DNA of 64,000 nucleotides from Tridacna crocea (GCA_943736015.1 OX031061.1:65354192-65418191); one strand, 5' to 3'. Counted from the stretch's first letter, positions 15,101 through 23,960 are shown. Translations and numbers: made by a program. Notes: a model not told the origin generated them from the sequence alone.

Positions 15101-18100
15101 ATAATCAACATACAGAAATAAAAAAAGTTTTATCAGACTCTGTCTATATCAATTCAAATTTTGAAAACGAAAAAGCTGTAAATTTGGTTACGGACTCTAC
15201 ATGAATATGACAAAGGCAAATCTGTCTATTATCTTGAAATTTGTATTGAACTGTGCTTATTTCAATACTTTATTATGTAATTTATCATTTAATTAAAAAA
15301 AATCCCTGTATATCAGTAATTTTTGCGAATACAAATATGAACAATGCAGAAAAAAGAAATGAACTCTATCTGTTTTCGTATGAATGATATCATATTATGT
15401 TTTCATATACCTATTTCTGTAGGAATAAACATGAAAACTATTAGCAAAGGTTCTTTTTTTGGGCACATGATAGTTCTAATATAGATATAAATCTGTTCAT
15501 GGTCTAGTTACGGACACTACGCTTTTTCCTTTAATGGAAATAAACATATTTATAGTCTTTCATCAACTTTTTGGAAATGTCTGTTATTTCTTTGGGCTCA
15601 AAAACGAAGTGTAAAATGTTCAATTTCACCTCCCGCCTCTGTATCAAGTGGGAAAGTTGTCAACGAATGGAAAGAAGGTTGTGTAAGTACTGGTGTGAGT
15701 AAGCCAGGAAAACATGGGATGCACTGACTGCCGTGATATAACATAGATGTTGAAAGGGGCATTAAACTCCAATCAACCAGCAAATGAACACCAGACAAAG
15801 TAAGTAAAATAGAACATTTCGAGTGCAAAACTGTTGTAACTCAAAACCAATCTAAAACCCCAAGTTTAGGGGCACAACTGACTCCTTTATAGGGGTTATA
15901 AGATGTTTTCTTCAGTATAATAAACAATGTAAATTTAGGTGCCATTGCTCATCATGAGCAATGGCACCTAAATTTACATTGTTTACTAAGGAGTCAAATT
16001 TGCCTCTAAACTTGGGTGTTTAAGATGGGTTTTTAGTAACAATAGTTTTGCACTTCTCCCTCGATTTGTAGGCGTCTAAATTATGTTTGTGTTAAACAGT
16101 ATATTGTAATTGATTTTGGCCTTAACTCATTACCACACGAGAAAATTTCAGACTGGTCCAAATTGAAAGCATTTGCAGATGAAAAAATAAAGGTGACTGA
16201 AAAATAGAAATTTGTTCTGAAAAGGGTAGAAAACACTGTGGGAAAAGGAGAAAATGCTGGTTACCAGCATTTTCTCCTTTTCCCACAGTGTTTTCAAAAG
16301 GCTTCTTTCTCAGGGGCGTCAAAATCAGGGATAGAGTGGTAATGGGTCAAAGTAAGTTTCAACGTCTGGCTTGTAAGTGTTATCAAAACAATTAAAGAGG
16401 CAATAATACTCATTTTAAGCCAGTTTTTAACTCATTTTTTTTTTTTCTTATCAAAATATAGTCATTCTTATATATCTATGCCCAAATATTGCGCCTGACG
16501 GTTGCAAGGTTGCTTAGATTACGCCTGATAGAAAATGCATTTCACGGACTTGTGGCCTTCAATGTAAACAGACTGGTCGTTTCTGGATTTTGAATCGAAG
16601 ATTTTCGATATCCGTTATACACTCGGGTAGATTCGTATGATGATCATGCATTCTGTAACATGACTATATTTGACCTTGGCCATGATGCGGTAAATAAAGG
16701 AAAATGGATGTTTCTCTGTTGCACCCTCTATTTTTAGACAGAGATCGAGGCCTATATGCAAGTTACACCGTATCCGACTCTGGGCGGAAACCAACGATAA
16801 ATTTCCGTGAGTCACCGCCATTGTTTACAGCTTCGATCGTCAGCCAGTTTTCTTCTGGCCAATTTTCGGTTTTTCACACAAACCCCCGTGTTTCTTTTTT
16901 CATTTACACGATATATGTCAGTAATTTATTCTTGTGTACACAAAGGACAGATTTCTGTACCATTCTATTTTTCTTTTTGAAATTAACAGCGTTTCTGTAG
17001 ATGGGCATCTTTAACAAAAGCTATCTTATTATTATTCCTGTGTAACTTAATGTCAAAATGTTTGATATATAATATGTATTAAATCATGTAGTGTCCGTAA
17101 CTTTCACACCATTCTTTATTATCATCTGTGTAAAGAACATGTTCTGGTATTTTATTTGGAATTGTATCCTGTCTGAATAATGGATATTTAAGCTTTGGAA
17201 ATATGTCTGCCTTTAAGTTACTAACGCTTATAAAATACTGCAATTATATCTCAATGAATGATATTAAGGGAGAAAACTACCATTTCAACAAAATGTATCT
17301 TGAAAATATAAATTGTGCCAATAAAGCTTTTTCAATTAGTAATGTTACCTACAGAATATAAAAGACAGCTAAATTTTGTTTTTTTGTGCAGCAAAAGTAT
17401 AATTTTAGTTTTGTAATAATTTGGTTACGGACACTACACAATTATTGGTAAAGAAAGATGGGAAATAAAGTTAACCTTTATTAACTTTTTAGCTGGAAAA
17501 CTTTGGTGTTTTCTAATGTTGGAACCATATTAAGCTGATAAAACAAACTGATTTATAATGAACCATTTGAATAGATTTTCTATGACTAAACTATTTACAG
17601 TGATGCCACAGTTGAAAAAATGGTGTTTATAGATATGATGCAATCAAGGAGATTTACTGTATTACATCACCAATCATGATCCTCAAAATAAACAAGGGAT
17701 GCTATATTTGATGAAAATAATACATTAGAACATAATTTGTGATTTTAAGTGGGGCAAAAAAAATGAGGAAAACTGGGGTTTTTTTAAGGTTACGGACACT
17801 ACACATTTTTTGTAGAGTCCGTAACCATTAAAGTTGGTTAACCGCTTTGTCTTAGGGGAAAGATGTTGTTGAATGTATTTTCTGAAATCTGTGTAGGTCA
17901 TGAGTGAATAATGAATTGCTGTGAAGTATCTTTAGAGACTTATATCCACTGAATTTTACATGGTTACGGACTCTACCATTTTTCTGAAAAGGCATTTTGT
18001 ACATTTGAAAAAATCATGAAAATTTTTTTTTGTTATTAACACTTCCAAATGCTTTTCCATGTTGATCAACCTTATCATAGTTGTATTTCTATAACAAAAA

Positions 18101-21100
18101 GTACTTAAAAAAGTTGTATTAAGAAGGTTTTTTCATCCTATAACAAACAAGAGATATTCAAGATTAAATTTGCATAACATGCTACTACATTTACAGTTTT
18201 CGTCATATTTTTCATGTTCTTTAACCAATTTTAACAAATCAGACATCAAATTAATCCTTGATAATTTTCCTAACTGTTGAATATACCTAATGAGCACTTA
18301 CCAGAATATTTAACAAGTAGTACAAATTGAAAAAAGAGTGAAATTCTAAGTGCAACAACATAACGCAAAAAAAGCACCATTTTGAGGGTATGTTTCATGT
18401 TATATCTCGGAGGCCTTTTGATCTTAAGTGCTCAAATTTTGGCTGAGACTTGAACATACACTAACAAATGATTACACATAGGTTTCACTGATCTAGGACT
18501 GGTGTAAATATAAAATAACTTGACATAACAACCAATTTTTTCAAATGATCCCTATATTGTGTCTTACCCGAGACAATTAAAACTTTCTCCCTGAGGAAGA
18601 AGGTTTTTGAAAACATTGAGGGAGAAGGAGAAAATGCTAGTAACCAGCATTTTCTCCTTTTCTCACAAAGTTTTCTACCCTATCAAAGCAAAATTGCACC
18701 ATATGAGCCACTTTAAAATTGTCATCTGCAAATGCTTTTAATTTGGATAGCCTTAGGTCTAAAATTTTGATGTGTGGTAACAGGTTAATTGTGCAAAGAG
18801 TTATAGCACTTTGTTGGCTGATGGTAAGGTCAATAGGGAAATATTATACATGTGAAAATCACACTGAATTAACCTTTCACAAGATATGTACTACATGTAT
18901 CTTTGAAAACCTGTAATTCAAAGGCTTCACAAGGACAATGAGGTAAGATGCAAAAACACAACAAAAGCTTTGATAAATATACAATTAGGAAACATTGCAT
19001 CATTATATGACCTGCAACACACGAAAAGGGGCATTCGGACACTTGCATGAAGTGTTTTCACCAGTCTGAGAAAAAAGCCTTTTGAAAATATTGTAAGAAA
19101 AGGAAAAAAATGATGGTAACCAGCATTTCCTCCTTTTCCTACACTGTTTTCCACCCTTTGCAGATCAAATTTCAAAGTTCGGGTCACATTAAATTTGTTG
19201 ACTGGAAATGCTTTCAAACTGAACCAGTCTAAAATTTTCTCCTTTTCCCACAAAGTTTTCTACCCTATCAAAGCAAAATTGCATCATTTAAGCCACTTTG
19301 AAATTGTCGTCTGCAAATGCTTCAATTTGGATAGGTCTAAAATTTTGCTGTGAGTTTATGGATTTAACTCTTTACCACACAACAAAATTTTGGACTTGTC
19401 CAAATTGAAAACATTTGCAGACGACAAAATAAATGTGAATCAGAAATTGATAATTGATTTGGAAAGGGTAGAAAACATTGTGGGAAAAGGAGAAAATGCT
19501 GGTTACCAGCATTTTCTCCTTTTCCCACAATGTTTTCAAAGGCTTTCTTTCTCAGTGTTGTTAAAAGTCGGGATTGTGTGGTAAAGAGTTAAGCTTTTTT
19601 TCTACAAGGTTTTCATAGCACATGATTATGAGGTCAACAGTTCTATATAGATTTATGCCTATTGTGTAACCGTGTTACCTTTGGCCGAGACATGATGCAT
19701 GCGTATCCTTTTGGAAGACATGAAGTGCAACACCCTTTCTACATTTTCCTTCATCTGGGCATAATTGGAAGGAACAGCGTGTACCCCTGTGACCGATTCT
19801 TCAGCTGGTTTAGACAAAATAACTCAACTCTTTTAATAGTAATACCAAACATTGAAATTTTAGACTAGTCTAAATTGAAAGCATTTGCAAATGACAAAAT
19901 AAATGTGGATCAAAAATTTGAATTGGAAAGAGATGAAAACATTGTGGAAAAAGGAAAAAATGCTGGTTTCTCTTTTTCCCACAATGTTTTCAAAGGCTTT
20001 CTTTCTCAGGGTCATTAAAAGTCGAGATTGTGTGCTAAAGATTTAAATAAGGTTTATACAGAAAAATTTGAATGGCGTTTCCTATTTCTTTTACAGTCTT
20101 TAGTTGGTTTCTATCTGCAATGACTAACATCAATTCTTGGACAGAAATTGGCTGAGCCAGGGACAGAACCCAAAACCAGCTGTTCTCAAATCTTACACAC
20201 TTCTGGCTGAGTTACCAGGGACCAGCAGGCTACAAATGAAGTGTGTTTTTCAATGAGTATACACTGTAAGAACTGACCTGGCAGGGTAGAGATATGTTAC
20301 AGTTCACTGCATTGTAGATTGTGGTAAAATAGGTAAATCAGAAATCATTCTGAGAGCTGTATGACATACAAAATAAAGGCCACTAAAAATAAACAAGCAA
20401 TTTCTTTGAAATGGTATCCCCGCTGAAAATATTTATTTGTCTCAGTAACATAAAATCGCTCCAAGCTGGCCATTTGCATTGAATAAAAAAAAAATAAAAA
20501 AGAAAACATAACAGTGGAATGTACACATGTATAAAGTTTCACAATATTCTGTCCAATGGTATTGAAGATATTCTCCAGGACGGACACAGGATCAGTCTAA
20601 CAACACTAAAACTATATCTGTGCATCTTCGATGGAGGACAATAAAACTTTTAAACTGATATCAAAAGTTAGCCATATCCTGTCAGTACATACCAATCACA
20701 CTGATCAAGTCAATGAATGCAACCCCATCTCTGCAATCATGCCTCAAGTCCTCCACAAGTCGAGCACCAGGTTTTTTCTTCAACTGAGAATTTATCCATA
20801 GAACATAGGCCTGTAGCTGATGCTGTAATGAATGAATGAAAGCGTTCTGTTTTATGGTGCAACAGCAGCTTTGGTCACTTAGCATACATATCTGTATTCA
20901 ATGATAATTAAAAATTAACTCTTTACCACACAATCCCGACTTTTAACGACCCTGAAAAAGAAGCGTTCTGAAAACATTGAGGGAAAAGAAGGAAATGTTG
21001 GTTACCAGTATTTCCTTTTTTTACCTCAATGTTTTCTTCCCTTCCCAAAACAAGCTTCAAATCTTCAGTCACTTTTATTTTGTCATCTGCAAATGCTTTC

Positions 21101-21425
21101 AATTACAATCAGTCTGAATTGTCACTTTTATTTTGTCATCTCCAAATGCTTTAAATTACAATCAGTCTGAATTTTGGTAAAGATGGTAAAGGGTTTTTTT
21201 TAGGTAAAAAAAGATTTGAACAAGATGATAACAAAAACAGATTTCAACTTTTGATTCAAATTTGTTTTATCATCTGCTTCTAGTTTTAACTAATCTTAAA
21301 TTTTTGTCACTTATTAATTAGTTAAGATGAAAAGTCCTTACATTCCAGTCTTCCCATGATTTTGATGTCTCTGCATATTCTTCACATGAAGGGGACTTCA
21401 CAGGCGAAACTGCCATACTTTCCAT
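31..21425 (-). CDS. DIXDC1: Dixin (DIXDC1-like) gene, 15 coding exons, 3' end off the window
   Basis: Dixin proteins are positive regulators of Wnt/beta-catenin signalling: the CH domain contacts actin and the DIX domain co-polymerises with Dishevelled and Axin. I joined the exons by hand from GT-AG sites and phase. They are 21342-21425, 20693-20822, 19679-19804, 13787-13935, 12390-12481, 11353-11618, 9795-9946, 8934-9014, 8310-8519, 7600-7653, 6642-6788, 5414-5512, 2597-2770, 729-825 and 31-142. Together they give 1973 nt with every phase matching. Residues about 28-135 form a CH domain (LQAYVLWINSQLKKKP, MKENVERVLHFM, IVDGNLKSIMRLILALAAHY). Residues 190-290 are Ser/Asp-rich, 300-590 are coiled-coil-like, and the DIX domain starts at residue 637 (TKVLYF). 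With the missing DIX remainder the protein would be about 725 aa, near the vertebrate length of about 680. Introns are full of MITEs, but no exon is hit. The exon set is seen; the function comes from the family. Confidence 0.93.
212..354 (+). repeat. Family A MITE, diverged and shortened
   Basis: Starts TTAACCCTTAACCACACAA. The second palindrome arm, CCAGCATTTTCTCCTCTTCC, is recognisable; the rest is decayed. Confidence 0.45.
729..825 (-). CDS. DIXDC1: dixin exon 14
   Basis: Residues 589-620, phase 0 in and phase 1 out (NLAEHFLSRKPVVDG, then Ser/Thr-rich). Acceptor ATTTCAG, donor GTGAAT. An inner CAG at 792-794 could serve as acceptor but would break the phase. Confidence 0.82.
1140..2018. 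repeat. Foldback-type repeat region
   Basis: 1146-1290 is an imperfect palindrome (GTCGTTAACATTCGCAGAGG against its inverse). TATTATTGCATAAA near 1288 has its inverse near 2003-2016. Words such as GTTAACGGC and CCCGTTAA recur at 1895-1990. Possibly one element with hairpin ends. Confidence 0.4.
2030..2155 (+). repeat. Family A MITE, partial
   Basis: Left half and centre only; the second palindrome arm is shortened. Confidence 0.6.
2338..2550 (+). repeat. Family A TTAA MITE (reference copy)
   Basis: This entry defines the family. Copies are about 210-240 bp, flanked by TTAA, with ends CCCTTTACCA inverted at the other side. The centre is a loop-free palindrome of about 66 bp: GAAAACATTGTGGGAAAAGG, AGAAAATGCTGGT, then the inverse. 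Left of the centre lies CCCGACTTTTAACGACCC, right of it TTTGTC.TCTGCAAATGCTTT; this order is called plus. TTAA targets and CCC ends fit piggyBac-like or Kolobok-like elements. No transposase of either kind is in the window. Confidence 0.9.
2597..2770 (-). CDS. DIXDC1: dixin exon 13 (end of coiled coil)
   Basis: Residues 531-588, 58 codons, phase 0-0 (VKVLEDSLNDLRQSF, TIDTVEQVILTLMEKN). Acceptor TTGCAG, donor GTATTT. The 2.6 kb intron before it (2771-5413) contains only repeats that I can recognise. Confidence 0.88.
2955..3179 (-). repeat. Family A MITE
   Basis: Ends GGGAAAGGGTTAA. The TTAA at 3176-3179 is shared with the next copy. Confidence 0.8.
3176..3349 (-). repeat. Family A MITE, one palindrome arm deleted
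   Basis: TTAA at both ends. The centre keeps the first arm only. Confidence 0.75.
3650..3906 (+). repeat. Family A MITE
   Basis: Starts TTAAACCCTTACCACA. The centre has a partly duplicated second arm. Another fragment lies at 3370-3500. Confidence 0.75.
4029..4465. repeat. Two abutting family A MITEs
   Basis: A minus copy (4029-4239) and a plus copy (4236-4465) share the TTAA at 4236-4239. Confidence 0.75.
4540..4840 (-). repeat. tRNA-derived SINE
   Basis: Related to 11920-12232: TTTCAACCTTATTTCAGTTA start, CACTGGCTGCTTTCCC middle, and a decayed tRNA-like head at the right, read on the minus strand. First taken for a possible dixin exon, then dropped. Confidence 0.6.
5414..5512 (-). CDS. 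DIXDC1: dixin exon 12
   Basis: Residues 498-530, 33 codons, phase 0-0 (ATLKERVATQDKQMARLAG, then RTRPLRVHS). Acceptor GTACAG, donor GTAAGC. Confidence 0.87.
5638..5853 (+). repeat. Family A MITE
   Basis: Both palindrome arms are kept; ends GGTTAAGAGTTAA. Confidence 0.8.
6291..6390 (+). repeat. tRNA-Lys-like SINE head
   Basis: TTTAGCTCAGTGGTTA resembles an A box and GGGTTCAAATCC a B box, with CTTTTAA in the anticodon-loop position. The arms do not fold as a proper tRNA. Related copies lie at 48575-48672 and 48892-48992. Confidence 0.6.
6415..6584 (-). repeat. Family A MITE, rearranged centre
   Basis: The hairpin centre is present one and a half times; the right end GGGAAAGGGTTAA is intact. 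Confidence 0.65.
6642..6788 (-). CDS. DIXDC1: dixin exon 11 (coiled coil)
   Basis: Residues 449-497, 49 codons, phase 0-0. Heptad-rich (RIDSLQHELQLQITEKEEA, SLRSQVKELSDKFR). Acceptor TTCCAG, donor GTAAGT. Confidence 0.88.
6825..6955. repeat. Foldback MITE, family E
   Basis: Palindromic unit: GGTGAAAGAT...TTATTTCATCAAGTGAACAT and the inverse, with ATTGGTAATATT near the centre. Relatives are at 59868-60003, 60846-60976, 61478-61605 and 61690-61825. Confidence 0.75.
7314..7539 (-). repeat. Family A MITE
   Basis: TTAA at both ends, palindrome arms nearly whole. Lies in the dixin intron between exons 10 and 11. Confidence 0.85.
7600..7653 (-). CDS. DIXDC1: dixin exon 10 (coiled coil, 18 codons)
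   Basis: Residues 431-448 (ANIVKQLHDRDVTISDLR). A small phase 0-0 exon with acceptor TTCCAG and donor GTAAGT, continuing the coiled coil. Confidence 0.85.
8024..8290 (-). repeat. tRNA-derived SINE, ends next to dixin exon 9
   Basis: Same family as 11920-12232. Its end lies about 20 bases from the donor of exon 9. Confidence 0.65.
8310..8519 (-). CDS. DIXDC1: dixin exon 9 (coiled coil)
   Basis: Residues 361-430, exactly 70 codons, phase 0 on both sides. Heptads are clear (LQQSRELCSEMREELSRCKL, QLKAEILRKDLQRQ). The donor is GTGAGT. Confidence 0.9.
8540..8868 (-). repeat. Family A MITEs, one partial and one full
   Basis: Partial copy 8540-8665; full copy 8678-8868 with TTAA ends and one shortened arm. 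Confidence 0.7.
8934..9014 (-). CDS. DIXDC1: dixin exon 8
   Basis: Residues 334-360, 81 nt, phase 0 on both sides. The sequence is acidic (LLSGQPPDGEERS, GSTSEEQI). Acceptor ATCACAG, donor GTAAGT. Confidence 0.82.
9795..9946 (-). CDS. DIXDC1: dixin exon 7 (coiled coil begins)
   Basis: Residues 283-333. The second half (DYHKLSNAMNLIKKELSRLQ) has heptad spacing of hydrophobic residues. Acceptor GATAG, donor GTAAGT, ending phase 0. Confidence 0.88.
10042..10272 (+). repeat. Family A MITE
   Basis: TTAA at both ends; subtype with TTTACGGGTCTG on the left and GGGAAAGGG at the right. Confidence 0.88.
10614..11066. repeat. Two abutting family A MITEs, opposite orientation
   Basis: A plus copy (10614-10842) and a minus copy (10839-11066) share the TTAA at 10839-10842. 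Confidence 0.88.
11353..11618 (-). CDS. DIXDC1: dixin exon 6 (Ser-rich linker)
   Basis: Residues 194-282. This is a low-complexity Ser/Asp/Gly linker (SSSDQFSDSDTSF, SAGSSPASSSISS), probably disordered and a likely phosphorylation target. Acceptor TTGCAG, donor GTGAGT, phase 2 in and phase 1 out. Confidence 0.85.
11655..11830. repeat. Foldback MITE, family D
   Basis: Words GAGTACCCACAACATA and ATCAAAATCGAAAATATT mark family D (reference copy 49905-50095). Others: 13270-13395, 14440-14625, 61215-61395, half copies at 46018-46080 and 46812-46860. Confidence 0.6.
11920..12232 (-). repeat. tRNA-derived SINE (reference copy)
   Basis: On the minus strand the head reads GTAGCTCAGTCGGTAG (A box) and GGGTTCGATC (B box), followed by a body ending near TTGAAAATGGCC. 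Relatives: 4540-4840, 8024-8290, 20075-20215, 40845-41110 (plus strand) and 51065-51380. Confidence 0.75.
12390..12481 (-). CDS. DIXDC1: dixin exon 5 (linker)
   Basis: Residues 164-193, phase 0 in and phase 2 out. The exon is rich in Ala, Arg and Lys (ALTAARRTVAKAG, FKRKSRCNRN). Donor GTGAGT. It was assigned by phase, good splice sites and position. Confidence 0.8.
12517..12855 (+). repeat. Family A MITEs, one full-size and one partial
   Basis: A full-size copy to about 12737, then a right-hand fragment. The dixin exon 5 acceptor lies 36 bases from the MITE. Confidence 0.7.
12962..13052 (-). repeat. Family A MITE, half copy
   Basis: Only one palindrome arm and the right end GGTAAAGGGTTAA. 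Confidence 0.75.
13225..13260 (+). repeat. Purine microsatellite
   Basis: GGGA/GGAA repeats. Confidence 0.8.
13446..13651 (+). repeat. Family A MITE, second arm deleted
   Basis: TTAA at both ends; only the first arm of the centre remains. Confidence 0.8.
13787..13935 (-). CDS. DIXDC1: dixin exon 4 (end of CH domain)
   Basis: Residues 114-163. IVDGNLKSIMRLILALAAHY is the most conserved dixin CH stretch, followed by a basic and Ser-rich tail. The 5.7 kb intron before this exon holds the 3.9 kb element at 14646-18570. Confidence 0.94.
14050..14390 (-). repeat. Family A MITEs, decayed
   Basis: One full-size copy to 14267 and a partial copy with an altered hairpin (GGAAAACCTTGTAAGCAGCC). Confidence 0.55.
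15849..16033. repeat. Palindromic MITE inside the 3.9 kb element
   Basis: AAACAATGTAAATTTAGGTG...GCTCATCATGAGC and the inverse; outer arms CCAAGTTTAGGGG and CCTCTAAACTTGG. Confidence 0.75.
16122..16350 (-). repeat. Family A MITE inside the 3.9 kb element
   Basis: Both arms carry the same change (AACACTGTGGG and CCCACAGTGTT), so the palindrome stays perfect there. Confidence 0.85.
19045..19353 (+). repeat. Family A MITE fragments
   Basis: Two right-hand fragments in a row after one diverged centre. Confidence 0.6.
19364..19592 (-). repeat. Family A MITE
   Basis: TTAA at both ends, perfect central palindrome. Lies 90 bases from dixin exon 3. Confidence 0.88.
19679..19804 (-). CDS. DIXDC1: dixin exon 3 (CH domain, middle)
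   Basis: Residues 72-113, phase 1 to phase 1. The motifs MKENVERVLHFMSSKRIRMH and HHVSAK align with the central CH segment of vertebrate dixin. No ORF longer than its own length marks this exon; I found it by looking for the missing CH segment. The donor is GTAACA. Confidence 0.92.
19826..20045 (-). repeat. Family A MITE, diverged
   Basis: Starts 22 bases upstream of the dixin exon 3 acceptor; one arm is shortened. Confidence 0.65.
20330..20600 (-). repeat. Interspersed repeat shared with 53150-53415
   Basis: AAGCAATTTCTTTGAAATGG and CCAATGGTATTGAAGATATT are found inverted at 53160-53400. No coding sense. Confidence 0.6.
20693..20822 (-). CDS. DIXDC1: dixin exon 2 (CH domain, first part)
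   Basis: Residues 29-71. The motif HQLQAYVLWINSQLKKKP and the later VEDLRHDCRDGVAFIDLI match the N-terminal half of the dixin CH domain. The acceptor is TTACAG and the donor GTATGT, phase 1. Confidence 0.92.
20915..21205 (+). repeat. Family A MITE with an internal duplication
   Basis: A segment of about 58 bp (TTTTGTCATCTGCAAATGCT through CAGTCTGAATT) is present twice in tandem. Confidence 0.75.
21342..21425 (-). CDS. DIXDC1: dixin exon 1 (start codon)
   Basis: Residues 1-28 (MESMAVSPVKSP...SWEDWN). The ATG has G at -3 and +4, and an in-frame TAA lies 12 bases upstream, which supports this start. The exon ends AAT before the donor GTAAGG, phase 0. Confidence 0.85.
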
Positions 21426-22060
21426 TGCAAAACTTTAACTTCTCATGTACATGCCTTTACTGCAAGCCCAATCATTACATTAGAGGACTGATGAAATAAA
21501 ATGTATCTGCTGTCCACTATAGAAATTATCACCGACAAAGTCAAGCTCTACTTCCACTTGAAAAGGAAGTTGGATTTTTTGTTTTTCTCACCCATTTCTG
21601 GCACTGTTGCGCAGTAATTCATTACATATTTATGTTTGATAATTTATGTTTGGCAATCATGTTGTTGGAAAAAATGCAGATCAGAAAACTTCAAATCACG
21701 TTATAGGAGTAGAACCAACAGATCTATGCATCCACTCTTAACAGTTATGTATCACAATTATTGATGTCAGACTTGTAGTGCGAGCTAGTCGTAGTCCGAG
21801 TGAGTCACGGGGAGATATCTGGAGAAAGTTGACGTTAGCAACGTCTTTGAAACGCTGAAATCTCTCTTGTTGCGGGACCAACGTAGAAAAATTAACCAAA
21901 ATAATCAGAGACAAGTAAGTATACAATTGCACCAAAAGCTTGATGTCCTGTCATGCACAAAAAATCACGAAAATGCCCATCGTTTTCCGATATTTATCCT
22001 ATGATAATTCAATATGGCGCGCGTTAATCTCCAACCGAATATAAAGTAAGATAGAATTAT
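21426..22060 (-). promoter_or_regulatory. Probable dixin 5' region
   Basis: This is the stretch directly upstream of the dixin start codon. It is largely free of recognised repeats, and 21780-21870 is richer in CpG than its surroundings, which would fit a promoter or a non-coding first exon. I cannot place a transcription start or TATA box. Confidence 0.3.
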
Positions 22061-23960
22061 AGCAGTTGTATGATAAAACATATTGATTAGTTCATTGCAC
22101 TTATTATTTCTATTTTTTATCTTTTGTTGTAATTTTGATGAGTCAAAAGTTTTTCCTTAACTTCAAACCAAAGTATATACATTGTACTTGTTTGTAAGAG
22201 ATTAATATTCGAATTGGGTGTCACACCTGTTTTTTTTTTTTCCCTCATTAAAGATAGAACAAAATTGATCATATTTGAAGCTTCGCATATTACTTGACGG
22301 CAAAATTATAGCTTGTCTGATCGTTTGGTTGTTAAACACGTGTATCTACTGCAATCAAAAATTTGCTGGGCAGATTCGTTGTTATATACGGATTATGGTT
22401 GTGTATGTCCCAGAAAAAATCTCTTTCGTCCATTTCTAGACTTTAACTATTTTGATATTAATTTATGCGACTTTTAGAAGTTCCCGTATTTCATGAACAC
22501 TTTCATTTCTTCTCCACTCTGTTTACACTGATTTACTTCAATGGGAAGTTATGTGTCGCACGAACCAAATTCGCCTAAAATTAGGAGCAATTTTATGGTC
22601 TAAGGGAGAAAACTCGTATTTACTAACATCACCTTTTTATGACAGTTACTTCCCTTACATTCGTGAACGGTATAAAACCCAAGACGAATAAACATTATTG
22701 CAATTTGTGAAGACGATCTGTATTGAAAAAAAAAAAAATGTTCGTAGTGCTGTCATTATTTCTAGTAATTTTTAGACAGGATTGCAGATGCTACTACTGC
22801 TGAAAATATCATGACAGAAGACAAACAAAAAAACTAATTGCAGACGTGGTTACCAGTTTGTAAACAAGTGGTAGTCTCCCTTGTATTTCGTCACATTTGT
22901 AAACAAAGCGACCGCCGAAATTCAAACTTGGAAGTAACAATTCGGTTATCAAAGTAAGGACTCGTGAACGCAGAATCTAAATGTATTTTTTTTTACAATT
23001 AAATTTATCAAGTGATGAATGTACATATGACAGATAAGCTTAATATGTTACAATACTTAAACAAATGAACGACATGTTTTCGTTCAATTAGGTTTTCGAG
23101 GTTATTAATAAATACCGTCAATATGGACCGAATTTTCAAATTCCAATCATTTCTTTGGTCATAGACTGTAAGGAACAGGGGACAGATAGTGAAAGCATAC
23201 AGGTCTGAATCTTCGAAGCTTATACATGGAGATGAAAGCTATGCTTTTTCCCGATTTTATTAATGTTGATCCCAGTTTAGAACCCACCGCCACCTTTTTT
23301 ATGGAAAGGGGTTGGAACATGGGAGGTCACTCTCTATTAATTTGAACACTTAATCCCTGAGACAATAAACTGAATTAATTAAATTAACGCAACAGCATCC
23401 TGCCTTTGATTTAAAAACATGAGCGGGGAAACCATCAGCACAGAATTAACTCGGATGTATTTATAAATGAATATGCAGGCTGATCTTGAATCTACACGGT
23501 CCATTCAGAACATTTTTCCAAGAGAAAACTCCTTTAAAATAGCAAAGATTGGGTTTCAAATTCGGCCTGAAAGTCTCATTTTACTTATTTAGCAGAATAA
23601 GTGTTAACAGAGGGTCCAGGTTTTTCGATAGAACGTATAAATTTACCCCGCACCGGTGCTTAAAGTTTTGCTGTGACTGTGACGGTTGAAAAAAAGACCA
23701 TACCCAGGAGGGGGGGTATAACCCTAAGGGAGAGTACTCTTCATAACTAATGAATATCAGATTGTTAGAGTTTTCTCCCTTTGACCATAAGATCACAATG
23801 AAATGTGATGGAGGAAACGTATCTGGGACAGACCCGAGACCAATCCAAAGCAATATTTTGTAGCTTTCTCTCATTTTTAACTCTACTGTCTATATCATGG
23901 CTTGGGTTTCCGTCATCCGTCCATCTGTCTGTCCATCCATCCATCTGTCCATTTGTTATT
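22061..23960. other. Stretch between dixin and the tandem repeat, no gene seen
   Basis: AT-rich, with short ORFs that lack family features. 23660-23800 and 23900-23950 carry repeat words (GGGGGTATAACCC, CCATCTGTCTGTCCATCC) also found near 5100, 50390, 53160 and 55800. Confidence 0.5.

Larger units (their letters stand above)
14834..17976. repeat. Eight dispersed copies of GTTACGGAC(A/T)CTAC
   Basis: Plus-strand copies at 14834-14847, 15186-15200, 15506-15520, 17423-17437, 17788-17802 and 17962-17976; minus-strand copies at 17088-17101 and 17812-17826. The flanks are not alike, so these are not tandem units. The core is kept while the surrounding sequence has drifted. Confidence 0.8.
14646..18570. 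mobile_element. 3.9 kb inverted-repeat element with recurring GTTACGGACACTAC motif
   Basis: Both ends carry the same 22-bp inverted repeat beginning CGGGTAAGACACAATATAGG, flanked by AGA on both sides (14643-14645 and 18571-18573). It has split a family A MITE: the MITE start lies at 14630-14645 and the rest at 18571-18788. The body is AT-rich with no convincing transposase ORF. Eight copies of the core GTTACGGAC(A/T)CTAC lie inside. Two younger repeats sit within it (15849-16033 and 16122-16350). Superfamily unknown; a 3-bp duplication alone does not decide it. Confidence 0.75.
14630..18788 (+). repeat. Family A MITE split by the 3.9 kb element
   Basis: Left piece 14630-14645 starting TTAACCCATTACCAG; right piece 18571-18788 ending GGTAACAGGTTAA. 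Confidence 0.75.

Noticed and set aside
16704-17000. Open reading frame of 98 codons inside the 3.9 kb element
   Set aside because: No motif, no splice context, and AT-rich drift; not convincing as a transposase piece.
21738-21935. Minus-strand ORF as an alternative dixin N-terminus
   Set aside because: No donor joins it in phase, and the ATG at 21425 has an in-frame stop just upstream; at most a non-coding exon.
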